Source: Bradyrhizobium jicamae
GTDB lineage: Bacteria; Pseudomonadota; Alphaproteobacteria; Rhizobiales; Xanthobacteraceae
Direction of reading: 5' to 3'
NCBI RefSeq assembly: GCF_018130695.1
Contig: NZ_JAFCJX010000016.1
Location: 1 to 64,000 of the forward strand
Length of the DNA: 64,000 nt
The notes beneath the pieces were generated by a model. The model ran no database searches and was not told the origin of the DNA. It saw only the letters and a program-made list of their open reading frames with translations. The position numbers were made by a program, and so were the translations under genes. Positions within the stretch are counted from its first letter, which is position 1. Each line of letters opens with the position of its first letter. Shown here piece after piece: positions 34,194 through 43,274 of the stretch.

Positions 34194-35402
34194 TCAGCGC
34201 AGCGCCCGGCAAGCCCGCTCGATGCGGTCGCAGGCGTCCTTGATCGCCTCCATCGAGGTCGCAATCGACAGCCGGAAATACGGCGAGAGCCCATAGGCCG
34301 CGCCTTGCACGGCGGCGACCCCAACGCCATCGAGCAGATAGAGCACAAAGTCGAGATCGTTCTCGATGACCTTGCCCTCCGGCGTGGTCTTGCCGATCAC
34401 GCCGGCGCAGCCGGGATAGAGATAGAACGCGCCGTCAGGCACCAGGCACGACAGGCCCGGAATCGCATTGAGCCGCGCGCAGGCATAGTCGCGACGTTCC
34501 TTGTAGAGCTTGACGCTGTCGCGCACGAACGCCTGGTCGCTGGTCAGCGCATGCGCCGCGGCGGCCTGGCTGATCGACGACGGGCAGGACGACATCTGCG
34601 ATTGCAGCTTGTTGATCGCCGAGACCAGCGGCGCGGGCCCTGCGGCATAACCGATCCGCCATCCGGTCATGGCATAGGTCTTGGACACGCCGTTGGTGAG
34701 CAGGATGCGGTCCTTCAAGGCAGGTACGGCCGCCGCGAGCGTCGTCGCAGGCTCGTGGCGATACCAGATCTGGTCGTAGATATCGTCCGACAGCACGAGC
34801 ACGTTGGGATGGCGCAGCAGCACGGCGCCGAGTGCTTCGAGGTCGCTGCGGGAATAGGCCGCGCCGGTCGGGTTCGACGGCGCGTTGAGGATCAGCCAGC
34901 GCGTGTTCGGCGTGATCGCAGCTTCGAGCGCCTCCGCCGTCAGCTTGAAGCCCTGGTTCTCCGAGCAGCGGACGATGACCGGCTTGCCGTCATTGGCGAT
35001 CACCATGTCCGGATAGGACACCCAATAGGGCGCGGGAATGATCACTTCCGCCCCCTCCTCCACGCTCGCCATCAGTGCGAGGAACAGGATCTGCTTGGCG
35101 CCGCCACCGACGCAGATTTCATTGTCGGAATATTCCAGCCCAAGGCGGCGCTTGTAGTCGGCGATAATCCCTTTCCGGAGCGCGACGGTGCCGTTGACGG
35201 CGGTATATTTCGTCTCGCCGCGGTCGATCGCCGCATGCGCCGCCGCTTTGACGTCATCGGGCGTGTCGAAATCGGGCTCGCCGATCGCCATGTCGACGAT
35301 GTCGCGGCCGGCGGCCTTCAGCTCGCGCACCCGCGCGGACGCCGCCGTGGTCGGAGATATCTTGATGCGCGAGACGCGCGCGGCCGGCACGAAGATCGTC
35401 AC
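34194..35402 (-). CDS. Class I pyridoxal-phosphate aminotransferase
   Basis: A 402-aa fold-type I aminotransferase of the aspartate-aminotransferase 1-gamma group. It has VDMAIGEPDFDTP, NGTVALRKGI, LILNAPSNPTGAAYS, the PLP Lys in LLTNGVSKTYAMTGWRIGYA and late FRLSIATS. It starts with GTG at 35402, preceded by AAAGGACG. It is 23 bp downstream of livF on the same strand and is likely co-transcribed with the ABC importer, which suggests the imported solute is, or becomes, an amino acid or its keto acid. Confidence 0.9.
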   Translation of the reverse strand: MTIFVPAARVSRIKISPTTAASARVRELKAAGRDIVDMAIGEPDFDTPDDVKAAAHAAIDRGETKYTAVNGTVALRKGIIADYKRRLGLEYSDNEICVGGGAKQILFLALMASVEEGAEVIIPAPYWVSYPDMVIANDGKPVIVRCSENQGFKLTAEALEAAITPNTRWLILNAPSNPTGAAYSRSDLEALGAVLLRHPNVLVLSDDIYDQIWYRHEPATTLAAAVPALKDRILLTNGVSKTYAMTGWRIGYAAGPAPLVSAINKLQSQMSSCPSSISQAAAAHALTSDQAFVRDSVKLYKERRDYACARLNAIPGLSCLVPDGAFYLYPGCAGVIGKTTPEGKVIENDLDFVLYLLDGVGVAAVQGAAYGLSPYFRLSIATSMEAIKDACDRIERACRALR

Positions 35403-35425
35403 TGTGGTCGTCCTTTGAGTTGCAG

Positions 35426-36166
35426 TCAGTGTTCGACGTCGGTCTCACCGCGCATGCGGCCGGTGAGGAAGAGCTCGCCGAGCTCGTCATGGGTGATGTC
35501 GGCGGGCCGGCCGTCCCAGATCACCTTGCCGAGCCGCAGAATGACGGCGCGCTGCGCGACCTGCATGGCCTTCTTGGTGTTCTGCTCGACCAGCAGGATG
35601 GTCTGGCCGGCCGCGTTGATGCGCAAGAGTTCGTCGAACACGATGCCGATCGCGGTCGGCGACAGGCCGACCGAGGGCTCGTCGACCAGCAGGATCTTTG
35701 GCCGCTGCAGCACCGCCATCGCGACCTCGAGCAATTGCTGCTCACCGCCGGACATGTTGCCGGCCAGCGTGTTGCGCCGCGTCTTCAGGATCGGGAACAG
35801 GTCGTAGACATAATCGCGCTCCGCCTTCACCCGGCCGTCGCGCAAGGTATAGGCGGCCATCTGCAGATTCTCGTCGACCGTCATGACGGGAAAATTGCAA
35901 CGGCCCTGCGGCACCCAGGAGATGCCTTCGGCCAGGATCGCGCGCGACTTGAAGGCCGAGATGTCCTTGCCCTGCCAGTTGATGCTGCCGCCCTTGACCG
36001 TGGTCATGCCATAGAGCGTCTTCAGCAGTGTCGACTTGCCGGCGCCGTTCGGGCCCATCAGCGCGACGAACTGGCCCTGCGGCACGTCGAGGTCGACGCC
36101 GTTGAGGATGTCGAGCGAGCCGTAGCCCGCGCGCAGGCCCTTGATCGAGAGAGAGGGTTCAGCCAC
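35426..36166 (-). CDS. livF: Branched-chain-type ABC transporter ATPase (LivF)
   Basis: A 246-aa ATPase with Walker A GPNGAGKST, signature NMSGGEQQLLEVAMAV and Walker B ILLVDEPSVGL. It starts at a GTG at 36166 that overlaps the livG stop by 8 bp. It powers the LivHM permease with LivG. This transporter class takes up branched-chain amino acids but also amides, urea and aromatic acids, so the substrate is not fixed. Confidence 0.92.
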   Translation of the reverse strand: MAEPSLSIKGLRAGYGSLDILNGVDLDVPQGQFVALMGPNGAGKSTLLKTLYGMTTVKGGSINWQGKDISAFKSRAILAEGISWVPQGRCNFPVMTVDENLQMAAYTLRDGRVKAERDYVYDLFPILKTRRNTLAGNMSGGEQQLLEVAMAVLQRPKILLVDEPSVGLSPTAIGIVFDELLRINAAGQTILLVEQNTKKAMQVAQRAVILRLGKVIWDGRPADITHDELGELFLTGRMRGETDVEH

Positions 36167-36929
36167 CGAGATAGGCCTCCCGCACCGCCTGGTTCTGCAC
36201 GATCTCGTCCGGAGTGCCTTCCGCGAGCTTGCGGCCCTGGTCGAGCACGACCACGCGCTTGCACAGGCTCGTGACCACGTCGATGTTGTGCTCGATGATC
36301 AAAAAGCTGACGCCGAACGAGGTGTTGGCAAGACGAATGCTGTCGACCACGCGCTCGATCAGTTTCGGATTGATGCCGGCCATGGGCTCGTCGAGCAGGA
36401 TGAGCTTTGGTTCCGGCATCAGCATCGAGGCGAACTGGATCAGCTTCTGCTGTCCGCCGGAGAGCTTTCCCGCCGGCTGGAAGCGCACGTCCCAGAGACC
36501 GGCGATCTGGATCAGCTCACGTGCACGTTCGCGCAAGGCCGCGACGCGATTGCGCGCGGCGGCGCCGATGCCGAAGGTCGACCAGATCCCGGGAAAGGTG
36601 AACATCTGGCCGGCGATGACGAGATTCTCCTCGATATCGAGCGCCGAGAACACCACCGTCTTCTGGAACGAACGCAGCATGCGCCCTTCGCGGGCGATAT
36701 CGTTCAGCGACCAGCCGGTGATGTCCTGGCCGTCGAGCTTCACCGCCCCGGCGCTTGGCTTGGCAAGTCCGGTGACGCAGTCGAAGAAGGTCGACTTGCC
36801 GGAGCCGTTCGGTCCGATCAGCCCGCAGATCTCACCGCGATTAACGTGCAGGTCGATCCCGTCGACCGCGCGCACGGCGCCGTAGGATTTGCAGAGGCCC
36901 GAGATATCGAGGATCGGCAGCCCGCTCAT
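36159..36929 (-). CDS. livG: Branched-chain-type ABC transporter ATPase (LivG)
   Basis: A 256-aa ATPase with Walker A GPNGSGKST, the long LivG insertion after the first helical region (VIAGQMFTFPGIWSTFG), signature KLSGGQQKLIQFASML and Walker B LILLDEPMAGI. The ATG at 36929 overlaps the livM stop by 4 bp. A longer frame extending to 37544 antisense-like through livM is not real coding sequence. Confidence 0.92.
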   Translation of the reverse strand: MSGLPILDISGLCKSYGAVRAVDGIDLHVNRGEICGLIGPNGSGKSTFFDCVTGLAKPSAGAVKLDGQDITGWSLNDIAREGRMLRSFQKTVVFSALDIEENLVIAGQMFTFPGIWSTFGIGAAARNRVAALRERARELIQIAGLWDVRFQPAGKLSGGQQKLIQFASMLMPEPKLILLDEPMAGINPKLIERVVDSIRLANTSFGVSFLIIEHNIDVVTSLCKRVVVLDQGRKLAEGTPDEIVQNQAVREAYLGG

Positions 36930-37936
36930 TTGCGCCTCTCGAGGAATGACCAGAAGCGGCCGATCAGCGGCGCGAAGCCGTTCGGGAAGTAGAACACGAG
37001 GGCGAGCAGGAAGAAGCCGTAGGCGATCATGCGCAGTTCCGGCGCGACGCGCAGCGCCTCGGTGAGGCCGACGAACAGCAGGCTGCCGAAGATCACGCCC
37101 GAGATCGTCCCCGCGCCGCCGCCGAGCACGATGATCAGCATCGTAGTCGAGTAGTACATCTGGAAGGTCAGCGGGCTGACCACGGTGAGGTAATGCGCAT
37201 AGAGGCTGCCGCCGAGCCCGGCAAAGATCGCGCTGATCATGAACACGACCAGCTTGTAGTGCCAGGTCGGAATGCCCACGGATTCCGCCAGCGTCTCGTT
37301 CTCGCGGATGGCGATCATGTTGCGGCCGGCCGGCGAGCGCACGATCAGATAGACCGCAAGCGTCGCCAGCGCCGCGATGACGAGCACCAGGTAATAGAAG
37401 CCGACGGTGCCGGAGACCGTGAAGGAGGCCGGGCCCAGTGCGAAGTAGGGCCTTGGCACCGCCGCCAGTCCCATGTCGCCGCGCGTCAGGCTGATCCAGT
37501 TCTTGGCGATCGCCTGCCCGATGATGACGAAGCCGAGTGTGCACATCACGAACGACGTCGAGCGCAGCCGCAGCGCGGGAATGCCGAGCGGCAGCGCGAT
37601 CGCACCGGTGATGAGGCCGGCGGCGAGGAAATTCACATAGAACGGCGTGCCGAAATGCACCGCCAGCAGCGCCGAGGCATAGGCGCCGATGCCGAAGAAC
37701 GCCGCCTGCGCCAGCGACAGCAGCCCGGTGTAGCCGAGCAGCAAGTTGAGGCCATGCGCCGGCAGCAGGAAGATCAGCGCGATGATGATTGCGTGCAGCG
37801 GATAGTTGCCGAGGAACAGCGGCGCGACGCAGGCCAGCGCTGCGAGCCCAAGGCCGAACGGAACGCGCAAATCCGGTCCCGTCGCAACTTTGTGCTCGGC
37901 TGCTGTCACGGTCTGGTCTCGGACGATCTCGGTCAA
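36926..37936 (-). CDS. livM: Branched-chain-type ABC transporter permease (LivM)
   Basis: A 336-aa permease with about ten hydrophobic segments. It carries the LivM phrases NLLLGYTGLLSLAQAAFFGI, ALRLRSTSFVMCTLGF and the ATPase-contact loop near RENETLAESVGIPTWHYK. It has a TTG start at 37936, since the next in-frame Met is deep inside the protein and GGGATGTGACACC precedes the TTG. It lies 18 bp after livH. Confidence 0.9.
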   Translation of the reverse strand: MTEIVRDQTVTAAEHKVATGPDLRVPFGLGLAALACVAPLFLGNYPLHAIIIALIFLLPAHGLNLLLGYTGLLSLAQAAFFGIGAYASALLAVHFGTPFYVNFLAAGLITGAIALPLGIPALRLRSTSFVMCTLGFVIIGQAIAKNWISLTRGDMGLAAVPRPYFALGPASFTVSGTVGFYYLVLVIAALATLAVYLIVRSPAGRNMIAIRENETLAESVGIPTWHYKLVVFMISAIFAGLGGSLYAHYLTVVSPLTFQMYYSTTMLIIVLGGGAGTISGVIFGSLLFVGLTEALRVAPELRMIAYGFFLLALVFYFPNGFAPLIGRFWSFLERRK

Positions 37937-37954
37937 GGTGTCACATCCCTGCGA

Positions 37955-38827
37955 TCAGAAGCGCGCCTGCGCGGAGAACAGCCCGTGCGGACGCCACATC
38001 AGCACCAGCATCAGAGTCGCAAAGCCCACGGTGTCGCGGAACTGCAGGCCGACATAGGTCGCAACCAGGCTCTCCGCGATGCCCAGAATCATCGCCGCGA
38101 CGAAGGTGCCGCGGACATTGCCGAGCCCGCCCATGATGATGATCGGCAGCGTCTTGAAGGTGATCAGCTCGCCCATGCCGCCATAGACGCTGACATTCAC
38201 CGGCGCGGTCAGCACGCCCGACAGTGCCGCAAGGCCGGCACCGAGGATGAAGGTCCACAGCGCGACATGGCGGACGTCGATACCGACGACGGCGCAGCAC
38301 TCGATGTTCTGCGACACCGCGCGCATCGCCTTGCCGATCCGGCTGTAGGTGACCATCAGCTCGAGGCCGATGAACACGATAAGGCCGACGATGATGATCA
38401 GGATGCGCTGCTCGGCCAGCGTGAAGCCGAACAGCGTCACCGGCTCGATGTAGCCGCCGGAGAAGAACTTGTAGCTGCCGCCGAACACCAGGATGACCGT
38501 GTTCTGCAGGATCAGCGCGACACCGAGCGTCGCCAGCACGCCGGCTTCGGCCGGCGCGCCGACGATGCGCTGCATCACGATATTGCCGACGACCACGGCG
38601 ATGACCGCCGTCGCCACCACGCCGATCACGATCGCCACCGGATAGGGCAGATCGAAATACTCGATCGCGAACCACGCCCCGAAGGTGCCGAGCATGTAGT
38701 ATTCGCCGTGGGCGAAATTGATGGCGCGCAGCACGCCGAAGATCATCGTCATGCCGACGGCAACGATCGCGTAAACCGATCCGGATACGATGCCGTTAAC
38801 GACCTGCTCGATGATCGTGTAGAACAT
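37955..38827 (-). CDS. livH: Branched-chain-type ABC transporter permease (LivH)
   Basis: A 290-aa permease with about eight hydrophobic segments. It shows the family phrases GIVSGSVYAIVAVGMTMIFG, INFAHGEYYMLGTF, MRAVSQNIECCAVVGIDVRH (ATPase-contact loop) and IIMGGLGNVRGT. It partners LivM. It sits 12 bp after livK. Confidence 0.92.
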   Translation of the reverse strand: MFYTIIEQVVNGIVSGSVYAIVAVGMTMIFGVLRAINFAHGEYYMLGTFGAWFAIEYFDLPYPVAIVIGVVATAVIAVVVGNIVMQRIVGAPAEAGVLATLGVALILQNTVILVFGGSYKFFSGGYIEPVTLFGFTLAEQRILIIIVGLIVFIGLELMVTYSRIGKAMRAVSQNIECCAVVGIDVRHVALWTFILGAGLAALSGVLTAPVNVSVYGGMGELITFKTLPIIIMGGLGNVRGTFVAAMILGIAESLVATYVGLQFRDTVGFATLMLVLMWRPHGLFSAQARF

Positions 38828-38839
38828 GTGCGTCCCGCC

Positions 38840-40024
38840 CTATTTGGGATAGTCGATCTCGGCCGAATAGGCGCCCTTGATGGCCGGCTTGCCGTTCTCG
38901 ATCTCGAGCAGGATCATCGGGAGGCGCGCCTGGTTGTGATCGTCGAAGGTGACATCGCCGACCGCGCTCGCATAGTGGATGCTGGAGAGCGCGGCGCGAA
39001 CTTTCTCGCGGTCGATGCTCTGCGCCTGCTCGATCGCCTTGGCCAGCAGGTGCACGGTCTCCCAGTGCACATAGGCGTGGTTGTTCGGCGCCTCGCGGAA
39101 CTCGGCGGTGAACTTCTCGACGAAGGCCTTGCTCTTGGCGGAGTCGTAGGCCGGCAGCCAGGCGGCCGCCTCGATCGCGCCTTCGAGCGCCTTCGGCGCG
39201 GCCTTGATGGTCTTCTCGGTGTTGAACTCGGCGTTGCCGATCAGCGGGATCTTGCCGGCGATCCCGACTTCCATCATCTGGCGTCCCACGATCGGCGTGG
39301 AGTCGGCGTTGCCGTACATGATGATCGCCTGGGCGCCGGAATCGCGGATCTTGGAGAGCACGCTGCGGAAATCCACCTCGCCCTCCTTGTAGTAATCCTC
39401 GGTCAGGATCTGGCTCTTGAACCGTGGAAGGTATTTCTTGGTGAATTCGATCGCCGCGCGGCCATAGTCGCTGTCGACCGAGAGCACGGCGTATTTGGTG
39501 AAGCCCTTCTTCTCGGCGGCGTATTGCAGCACGATCAGAGCGCGGTTCTCATCGGTCGGATAGTTGCGATAGGTCCATTTGAAGCCGCCGACGCCGGCCT
39601 TGTAGGTGATCTTCGGGTTCGACGAGGCCGCATTCAGCAGCAGCACGCCGGCATCCTCGGCGACCGGCTGCATCGCCAGCGTCACCGAGCTCGAGACGTC
39701 GCCGATGATGTAATCGACCTGATCCTGGTCGATCAGCCGCCGCGTCGCCGAGACGCCCTCGACCGGGGTGCCCTGGCTGTCACCGGCGAGGATGTTGATC
39801 TTGCGCCCGCCGATACCACCGGCCGCCGTGATCTCCTTCACCGCCATCTGGGCGCCGCGCAGCGAGAAAGCACCGTAGCGGGCATTCGGCCCGCTCATCG
39901 GCGCGACGAGGCCGAGCTTGACGGTGCCGTCCTCGGTTCGGGCGAACGCACCGGAGGACATGGCCTGAACTCCGACCAGCGCCGTTCCGATGCAAAATCC
40001 CCGCCGGCTCAACTCGATCGTCAT
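38840..40024 (-). CDS. livK: Branched-chain-type ABC transporter substrate-binding protein
   Basis: A 394-aa periplasmic binding protein of the Leu/Ile/Val fold. The N-terminus has a twin-arginine-like signal (LSRRGFCIGTALVG, residues about 5-18), then VKLGLVAPMSGPNARYGAFS. The ligand-proximal segments include YIIGDVSSSVTLAMQPVAED and AIIMYGNADSTPIVGRQMME. ATG 40024 follows GGAGAGGG. Paralogues bind short-chain amides, urea or aromatic acids, so the amide theme of the nearby hyuAB genes is relevant but not proof. Promoter is expected in 40025-40258. Confidence 0.88.
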   Translation of the reverse strand: MTIELSRRGFCIGTALVGVQAMSSGAFARTEDGTVKLGLVAPMSGPNARYGAFSLRGAQMAVKEITAAGGIGGRKINILAGDSQGTPVEGVSATRRLIDQDQVDYIIGDVSSSVTLAMQPVAEDAGVLLLNAASSNPKITYKAGVGGFKWTYRNYPTDENRALIVLQYAAEKKGFTKYAVLSVDSDYGRAAIEFTKKYLPRFKSQILTEDYYKEGEVDFRSVLSKIRDSGAQAIIMYGNADSTPIVGRQMMEVGIAGKIPLIGNAEFNTEKTIKAAPKALEGAIEAAAWLPAYDSAKSKAFVEKFTAEFREAPNNHAYVHWETVHLLAKAIEQAQSIDREKVRAALSSIHYASAVGDVTFDDHNQARLPMILLEIENGKPAIKGAYSAEIDYPK

Positions 40025-40258
40025 GTCCCTCTCCGTTGCTGCTGCAAATCGCCTTTGCCAACTCCGCCGCTGTTGTGATCTTGCGCCTGGATTTTTTTGC
40101 TGCGGCCGACGGTAAAAAATAGATTTGTCGCCGCGCGCCGGGGAAGCACGACTGTCCTCTGCCGCCATAGCGAATTCTTATGGCGAGGGGACGTCAAGCC
40201 CTGCCGCCAGGACCTGCCTGGCGCCGACATTCCATTCAGTCGGCGTGAGACAAGCGGG

Positions 40259-41143
40259 TCAATGCGGCTCAAAAACGGAGCGCGCCGCCTTCACGGAGGC
40301 AGCGATGAACCGATGGACTTCCTGAACGCTTCGCATCTCGTGCGTATCGGAGTGCGAGGTCAGCCAATAGGTTCGAACGAACTTCACATCTGGAAGCAGG
40401 CGCTTGAGCTCCGGATAACGTTGTGCCGCATAGTCATGCAATATTCCGATGCCGTGTCCGGCACGGACGGCCTCCATCTGGGCGACCACGCTGCCGCACT
40501 CGTATCGACGTGACATCTGCCGCCCGAGCACCGACGCATAATCCAGCGCCTGGCTGTAGACGAGATCCTCGACATGCGTGACGAAGAGGCGTCCCGCCAG
40601 ATCGGCCTGGCTGCCGATCGGTCCTTCGCGCGCCAGATAGCTGTCTGCCGCGTAGACGCCGAGCGTGTAGTTGGTCAGTTTCGACAGGATCAGACGCCCC
40701 TGCTTCGGCCGGTCAAGGGTGATCGCGATGTGCGCTTCGCGGCGCGACAGGGAGAAGGTGCGCGGCAGCGGAACAAGCTGAATGGTCAGTCCGGGGTGTT
40801 TCGACGCAAGCGCGCCAAGACGGTCGGCCAGGAAATAATTGCCAAGCCCGTCCGGTGCACCCACGCGCACGGTGCCGGTGATCGCCTCGACCTCTCCGAT
40901 GTTCGAGCCGACCTTGAGAAGCTCGCTCTCGGCGCGTTCCGCGGCCGCAAGCAGCACCTTGCCCGCGGCCGTGAGCGTGCAACCCGACACACTGCGCTCG
41001 ATCAGCCTGGTGTTGAGGCTCTTCTCCAGCGCGGTGATCTGGCGGGCGACGGTGGTGTGATTGAGCCGCAGATGCTTCGAAGCCTTCAGGATCTGCCCGG
41101 CGCGCGCAACCTCCAGGAATATGCGCACGCGTTCCCAATCCAT
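40259..41143 (-). CDS. LysR-family transcriptional regulator
   Basis: A 294-aa LysR protein with a short N-terminus (MDWERVRIFLEVARAGQILK) and HTH LNHTTVARQITALEKSLNTR, a subgroup common in rhizobia, where it is adjacent to catabolic genes. It is upstream of livK on the same strand, and downstream of the cupin gene at 41202. Its target could be either the liv block or the 41-47 kb operon. Confidence 0.87.
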   Translation of the reverse strand: MDWERVRIFLEVARAGQILKASKHLRLNHTTVARQITALEKSLNTRLIERSVSGCTLTAAGKVLLAAAERAESELLKVGSNIGEVEAITGTVRVGAPDGLGNYFLADRLGALASKHPGLTIQLVPLPRTFSLSRREAHIAITLDRPKQGRLILSKLTNYTLGVYAADSYLAREGPIGSQADLAGRLFVTHVEDLVYSQALDYASVLGRQMSRRYECGSVVAQMEAVRAGHGIGILHDYAAQRYPELKRLLPDVKFVRTYWLTSHSDTHEMRSVQEVHRFIAASVKAARSVFEPH

Positions 41144-41201
41144 TGGCCGCTCTTTCTATGCACGACGGAGCCGCCAATTCAGCCTCCGGCATGACGCAAG
41201 G

Positions 41202-41696
41202 TTACTTCCTGGCATTGCGCGGATCATCTGACGGATTGACGAATGTGGTCCCCGTCGGCCCCGTCGCCGTGCACTGCACGGTGACTTCCTCACCTTTGGT
41301 GGCGGCAAAATGTGCTCGTCCGGCAGGCTCGGTGTAATGGCTGCCGGCAGGCAACTCCACCAGCTTTGACTCATCCCATACGGTGCCGTAGCCAAAATAC
41401 CAGGTCCCGGACAAGATAAAGCACGACCTTCCATCGGGATGCGAATGAGGCTGGATCTTCGTGTTCGGCGGCGCCTTGAATACAAGAGAGTACAATCCGT
41501 TGCTTTTTCCGTCACCGATCACAAAGATCACCTGCTGACCTTGCACCATCGCCGATCCCGCCTGGTTCGCTTGGCTTTGCGGCCATTTGAACTGATCGAA
41601 CCGCAGTCTCTGCTCAGGCAAGTCCTGGGCAACGACTTGCGACGTGGCAGCAATGCCGATCAGAATCGAAGCGGCATTCTTCAGGTGCCATTTCAC
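41202..41696 (-). CDS. Exported cupin-domain protein
   Basis: A 164-aa protein with a Sec signal peptide (MKWHLKNAASILIGIAATSQ, cleavage near VVAQ-D) and one cupin domain. The metal-binding motif IQPHSHPDGRSCFILSGTWYF carries two His and a later Glu-free form, and the second motif is YTEPAGRAHFAATKGEE. It may bind a metal or a small organic acid in the periplasm. It starts at GTG 41696 with AGGAG 8 nt upstream. It is the last gene of the 41-47 kb catabolic operon, though 123 bp separate it from the hydrolase. Confidence 0.8.
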   Translation of the reverse strand: MKWHLKNAASILIGIAATSQVVAQDLPEQRLRFDQFKWPQSQANQAGSAMVQGQQVIFVIGDGKSNGLYSLVFKAPPNTKIQPHSHPDGRSCFILSGTWYFGYGTVWDESKLVELPAGSHYTEPAGRAHFAATKGEEVTVQCTATGPTGTTFVNPSDDPRNARK

Positions 41697-41819
41697 GAAA
41701 AATTCTCCTGTCAGTTGACGACGCGAATCTGCCTCATCCGCCGCACGGCGGCAGCCGTCCGGACATGATCTCAAGAGTTCGCGTCACAGAGTCTTGTGGG
41801 AGGGGTCAGCCTTGGCCGC

Positions 41820-42851
41820 TCACCCTGCCTGCGAGTAGTTCAAGGGCACATAGGTGTAGGCCTTCTCGCCGTTGCGACGGACGTGGCCCAGTCCGGGAAA
41901 CGAGATGTGCGCGCCCCCGACCAGATAGCCGTTCTCCGCGGCATCCGCGAAGGCGAGTTCGTGGACATGCTCGGCCTCGGGAGCGTCCACATCGTAGGCG
42001 ATTGTGACGGTCGGGTCCTCGAATTGCACGGCAGCGACATGCACCACGTCACCCCACAGAGCCAGCTTTTCCCCCCGGCTCTCGACCACATACATGGTGT
42101 GTCCGGGCGTGTGGCCATACGCAGCCTGCGCACGCACGCCGGGGATCAAATCGGTGTTTCCATCGAAAACGACGAGCTTGCCGGCCTGCTGGTACGGGGT
42201 GATCGACGCCATGGCGGCCTGGAAGAACCGCTTCGCTTCAGCGGGGGCAGCGCGCATGTTGGCCTCGCTGAGCCAGAAGTCGGTATCCCGCCGGCTGACC
42301 CGCACGACCGCGTTTGGAAACGCACGTTGATCTCCGGCCATGAGTCCACCGACGTGATCGGCATGCAGATGCGTGAGATAGATCTCATCGATCTGCTCCG
42401 GTCGGTAGCCCGCGGCGCGAAGATTGCCCAGGAGTTGACCGTTCGATGGACCCAGGAGAGAGCCGGCGCCCGCGTCGATCAACACCAGCTTGCTGCCGGT
42501 ATTCACCAGGAATGAATTATGCGACGTCTCGACGAGATCGCCGAGATAATTGCGTCGCAGCGCCTGCTCGAGCCGGGCAGGATCGCCCCGCAACAATTTG
42601 GTCGCTGGAAGCATGTTGGTGCCATCGGACAGCACCACCACTTCGAAATCACCAAGCATCAATCGGTAGAACGCGGGAGCTTGTCCCTTGGCATGCGGCG
42701 CATCGGCAAACGATGCCGTCGGCAGTCCGCACCCCAGGCAAAGACAGCCGGCGGCCAGGAACGAACGGCGGCTCAGATCGAGGACGCCGTTGTTTGCCGG
42801 CGTCTGCCGGCCGGAGCGCTTCGCGCCATCAAACAAACGATCGAGCATCAT
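41820..42851 (-). CDS. Tat-exported metallo-beta-lactamase-fold hydrolase
   Basis: A 343-aa MBL-fold protein. A Tat signal (LSRRSFLAAGCLCLGCGLPT, residues about 27-46) precedes the catalytic domain. The zinc motif is YLTHLHADHVGG, with later His residues in YGHTPGHTMYV and Asp in WGDVVHV. The family includes lactonases, alkylsulfatases and arylesterases, so it may open a lactone or cleave an ester in the periplasm. ATG 42851 follows one base after the RidA stop (TGACATG), so the genes are coupled. GGGGAGCGG precedes it. Confidence 0.87.
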   Translation of the reverse strand: MMLDRLFDGAKRSGRQTPANNGVLDLSRRSFLAAGCLCLGCGLPTASFADAPHAKGQAPAFYRLMLGDFEVVVLSDGTNMLPATKLLRGDPARLEQALRRNYLGDLVETSHNSFLVNTGSKLVLIDAGAGSLLGPSNGQLLGNLRAAGYRPEQIDEIYLTHLHADHVGGLMAGDQRAFPNAVVRVSRRDTDFWLSEANMRAAPAEAKRFFQAAMASITPYQQAGKLVVFDGNTDLIPGVRAQAAYGHTPGHTMYVVESRGEKLALWGDVVHVAAVQFEDPTVTIAYDVDAPEAEHVHELAFADAAENGYLVGGAHISFPGLGHVRRNGEKAYTYVPLNYSQAG

Positions 42852-42852
42852 G

Positions 42853-43245
42853 TCAGTGCCGCTCCCCGATAACCGCCATGAAGTCACACTGGATCAACGC
42901 GGGTCCCTCCACCTGCAGGGGCTGCGCGTGCCGGGCCGGACGCGACGCGGGATCTGGAAACATGCGCAACCACTCCACGTTCAGCGGGTCGCGGTTGTTT
43001 CGATCCCGGATGAAGACATTGAGCTTGATGATGTCGTCGGTCGTTCCGCCGGCGGCTTCGATCACCGACTTCACGTTCTGGAACATGTTCGCGCATTGGG
43101 CCGACAGATCGTCGGGAATGGCACGGGTGGCCGGGTCCATGGGCTGAATCGCACCCGAGACGACGACATTGCCGATGCGACATGCATTCGGCACCGGAAA
43201 TTTATGCGCAATCTCCGGAACTGTGATGCTCTTGCGGCCAGTCAT
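42853..43245 (-). CDS. RidA-family (YjgF/YER057c/UK114) protein
   Basis: A 130-aa RidA-like protein. It has ACRIGNVVVSGAIQP at the start, AAGGTTDDIIKLNVFIRDRN in the core and ALIQCDFMAVIGE at the end. The canonical Arg that binds the substrate carboxylate in imine-deaminating RidA is not clearly in place, so it may instead belong to a pathway-specific subgroup that hydrolyses other reactive intermediates. It follows the MFS gene and precedes the hydrolase in one operon. Confidence 0.85.
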   Translation of the reverse strand: MTGRKSITVPEIAHKFPVPNACRIGNVVVSGAIQPMDPATRAIPDDLSAQCANMFQNVKSVIEAAGGTTDDIIKLNVFIRDRNNRDPLNVEWLRMFPDPASRPARHAQPLQVEGPALIQCDFMAVIGERH

Positions 43246-43274
43246 GGCAGAACTCCTCGTTGTCGCGATATCGG

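Noticed and set aside
37193..40078. A very long plus-strand open frame across the liv genes
   Set aside because: It lies antisense to well-supported livH, livM and livK genes. Its composition (rich in Arg, His, Asp, Gln) is what GC-rich coding DNA gives in an opposite frame, and it has no domain.
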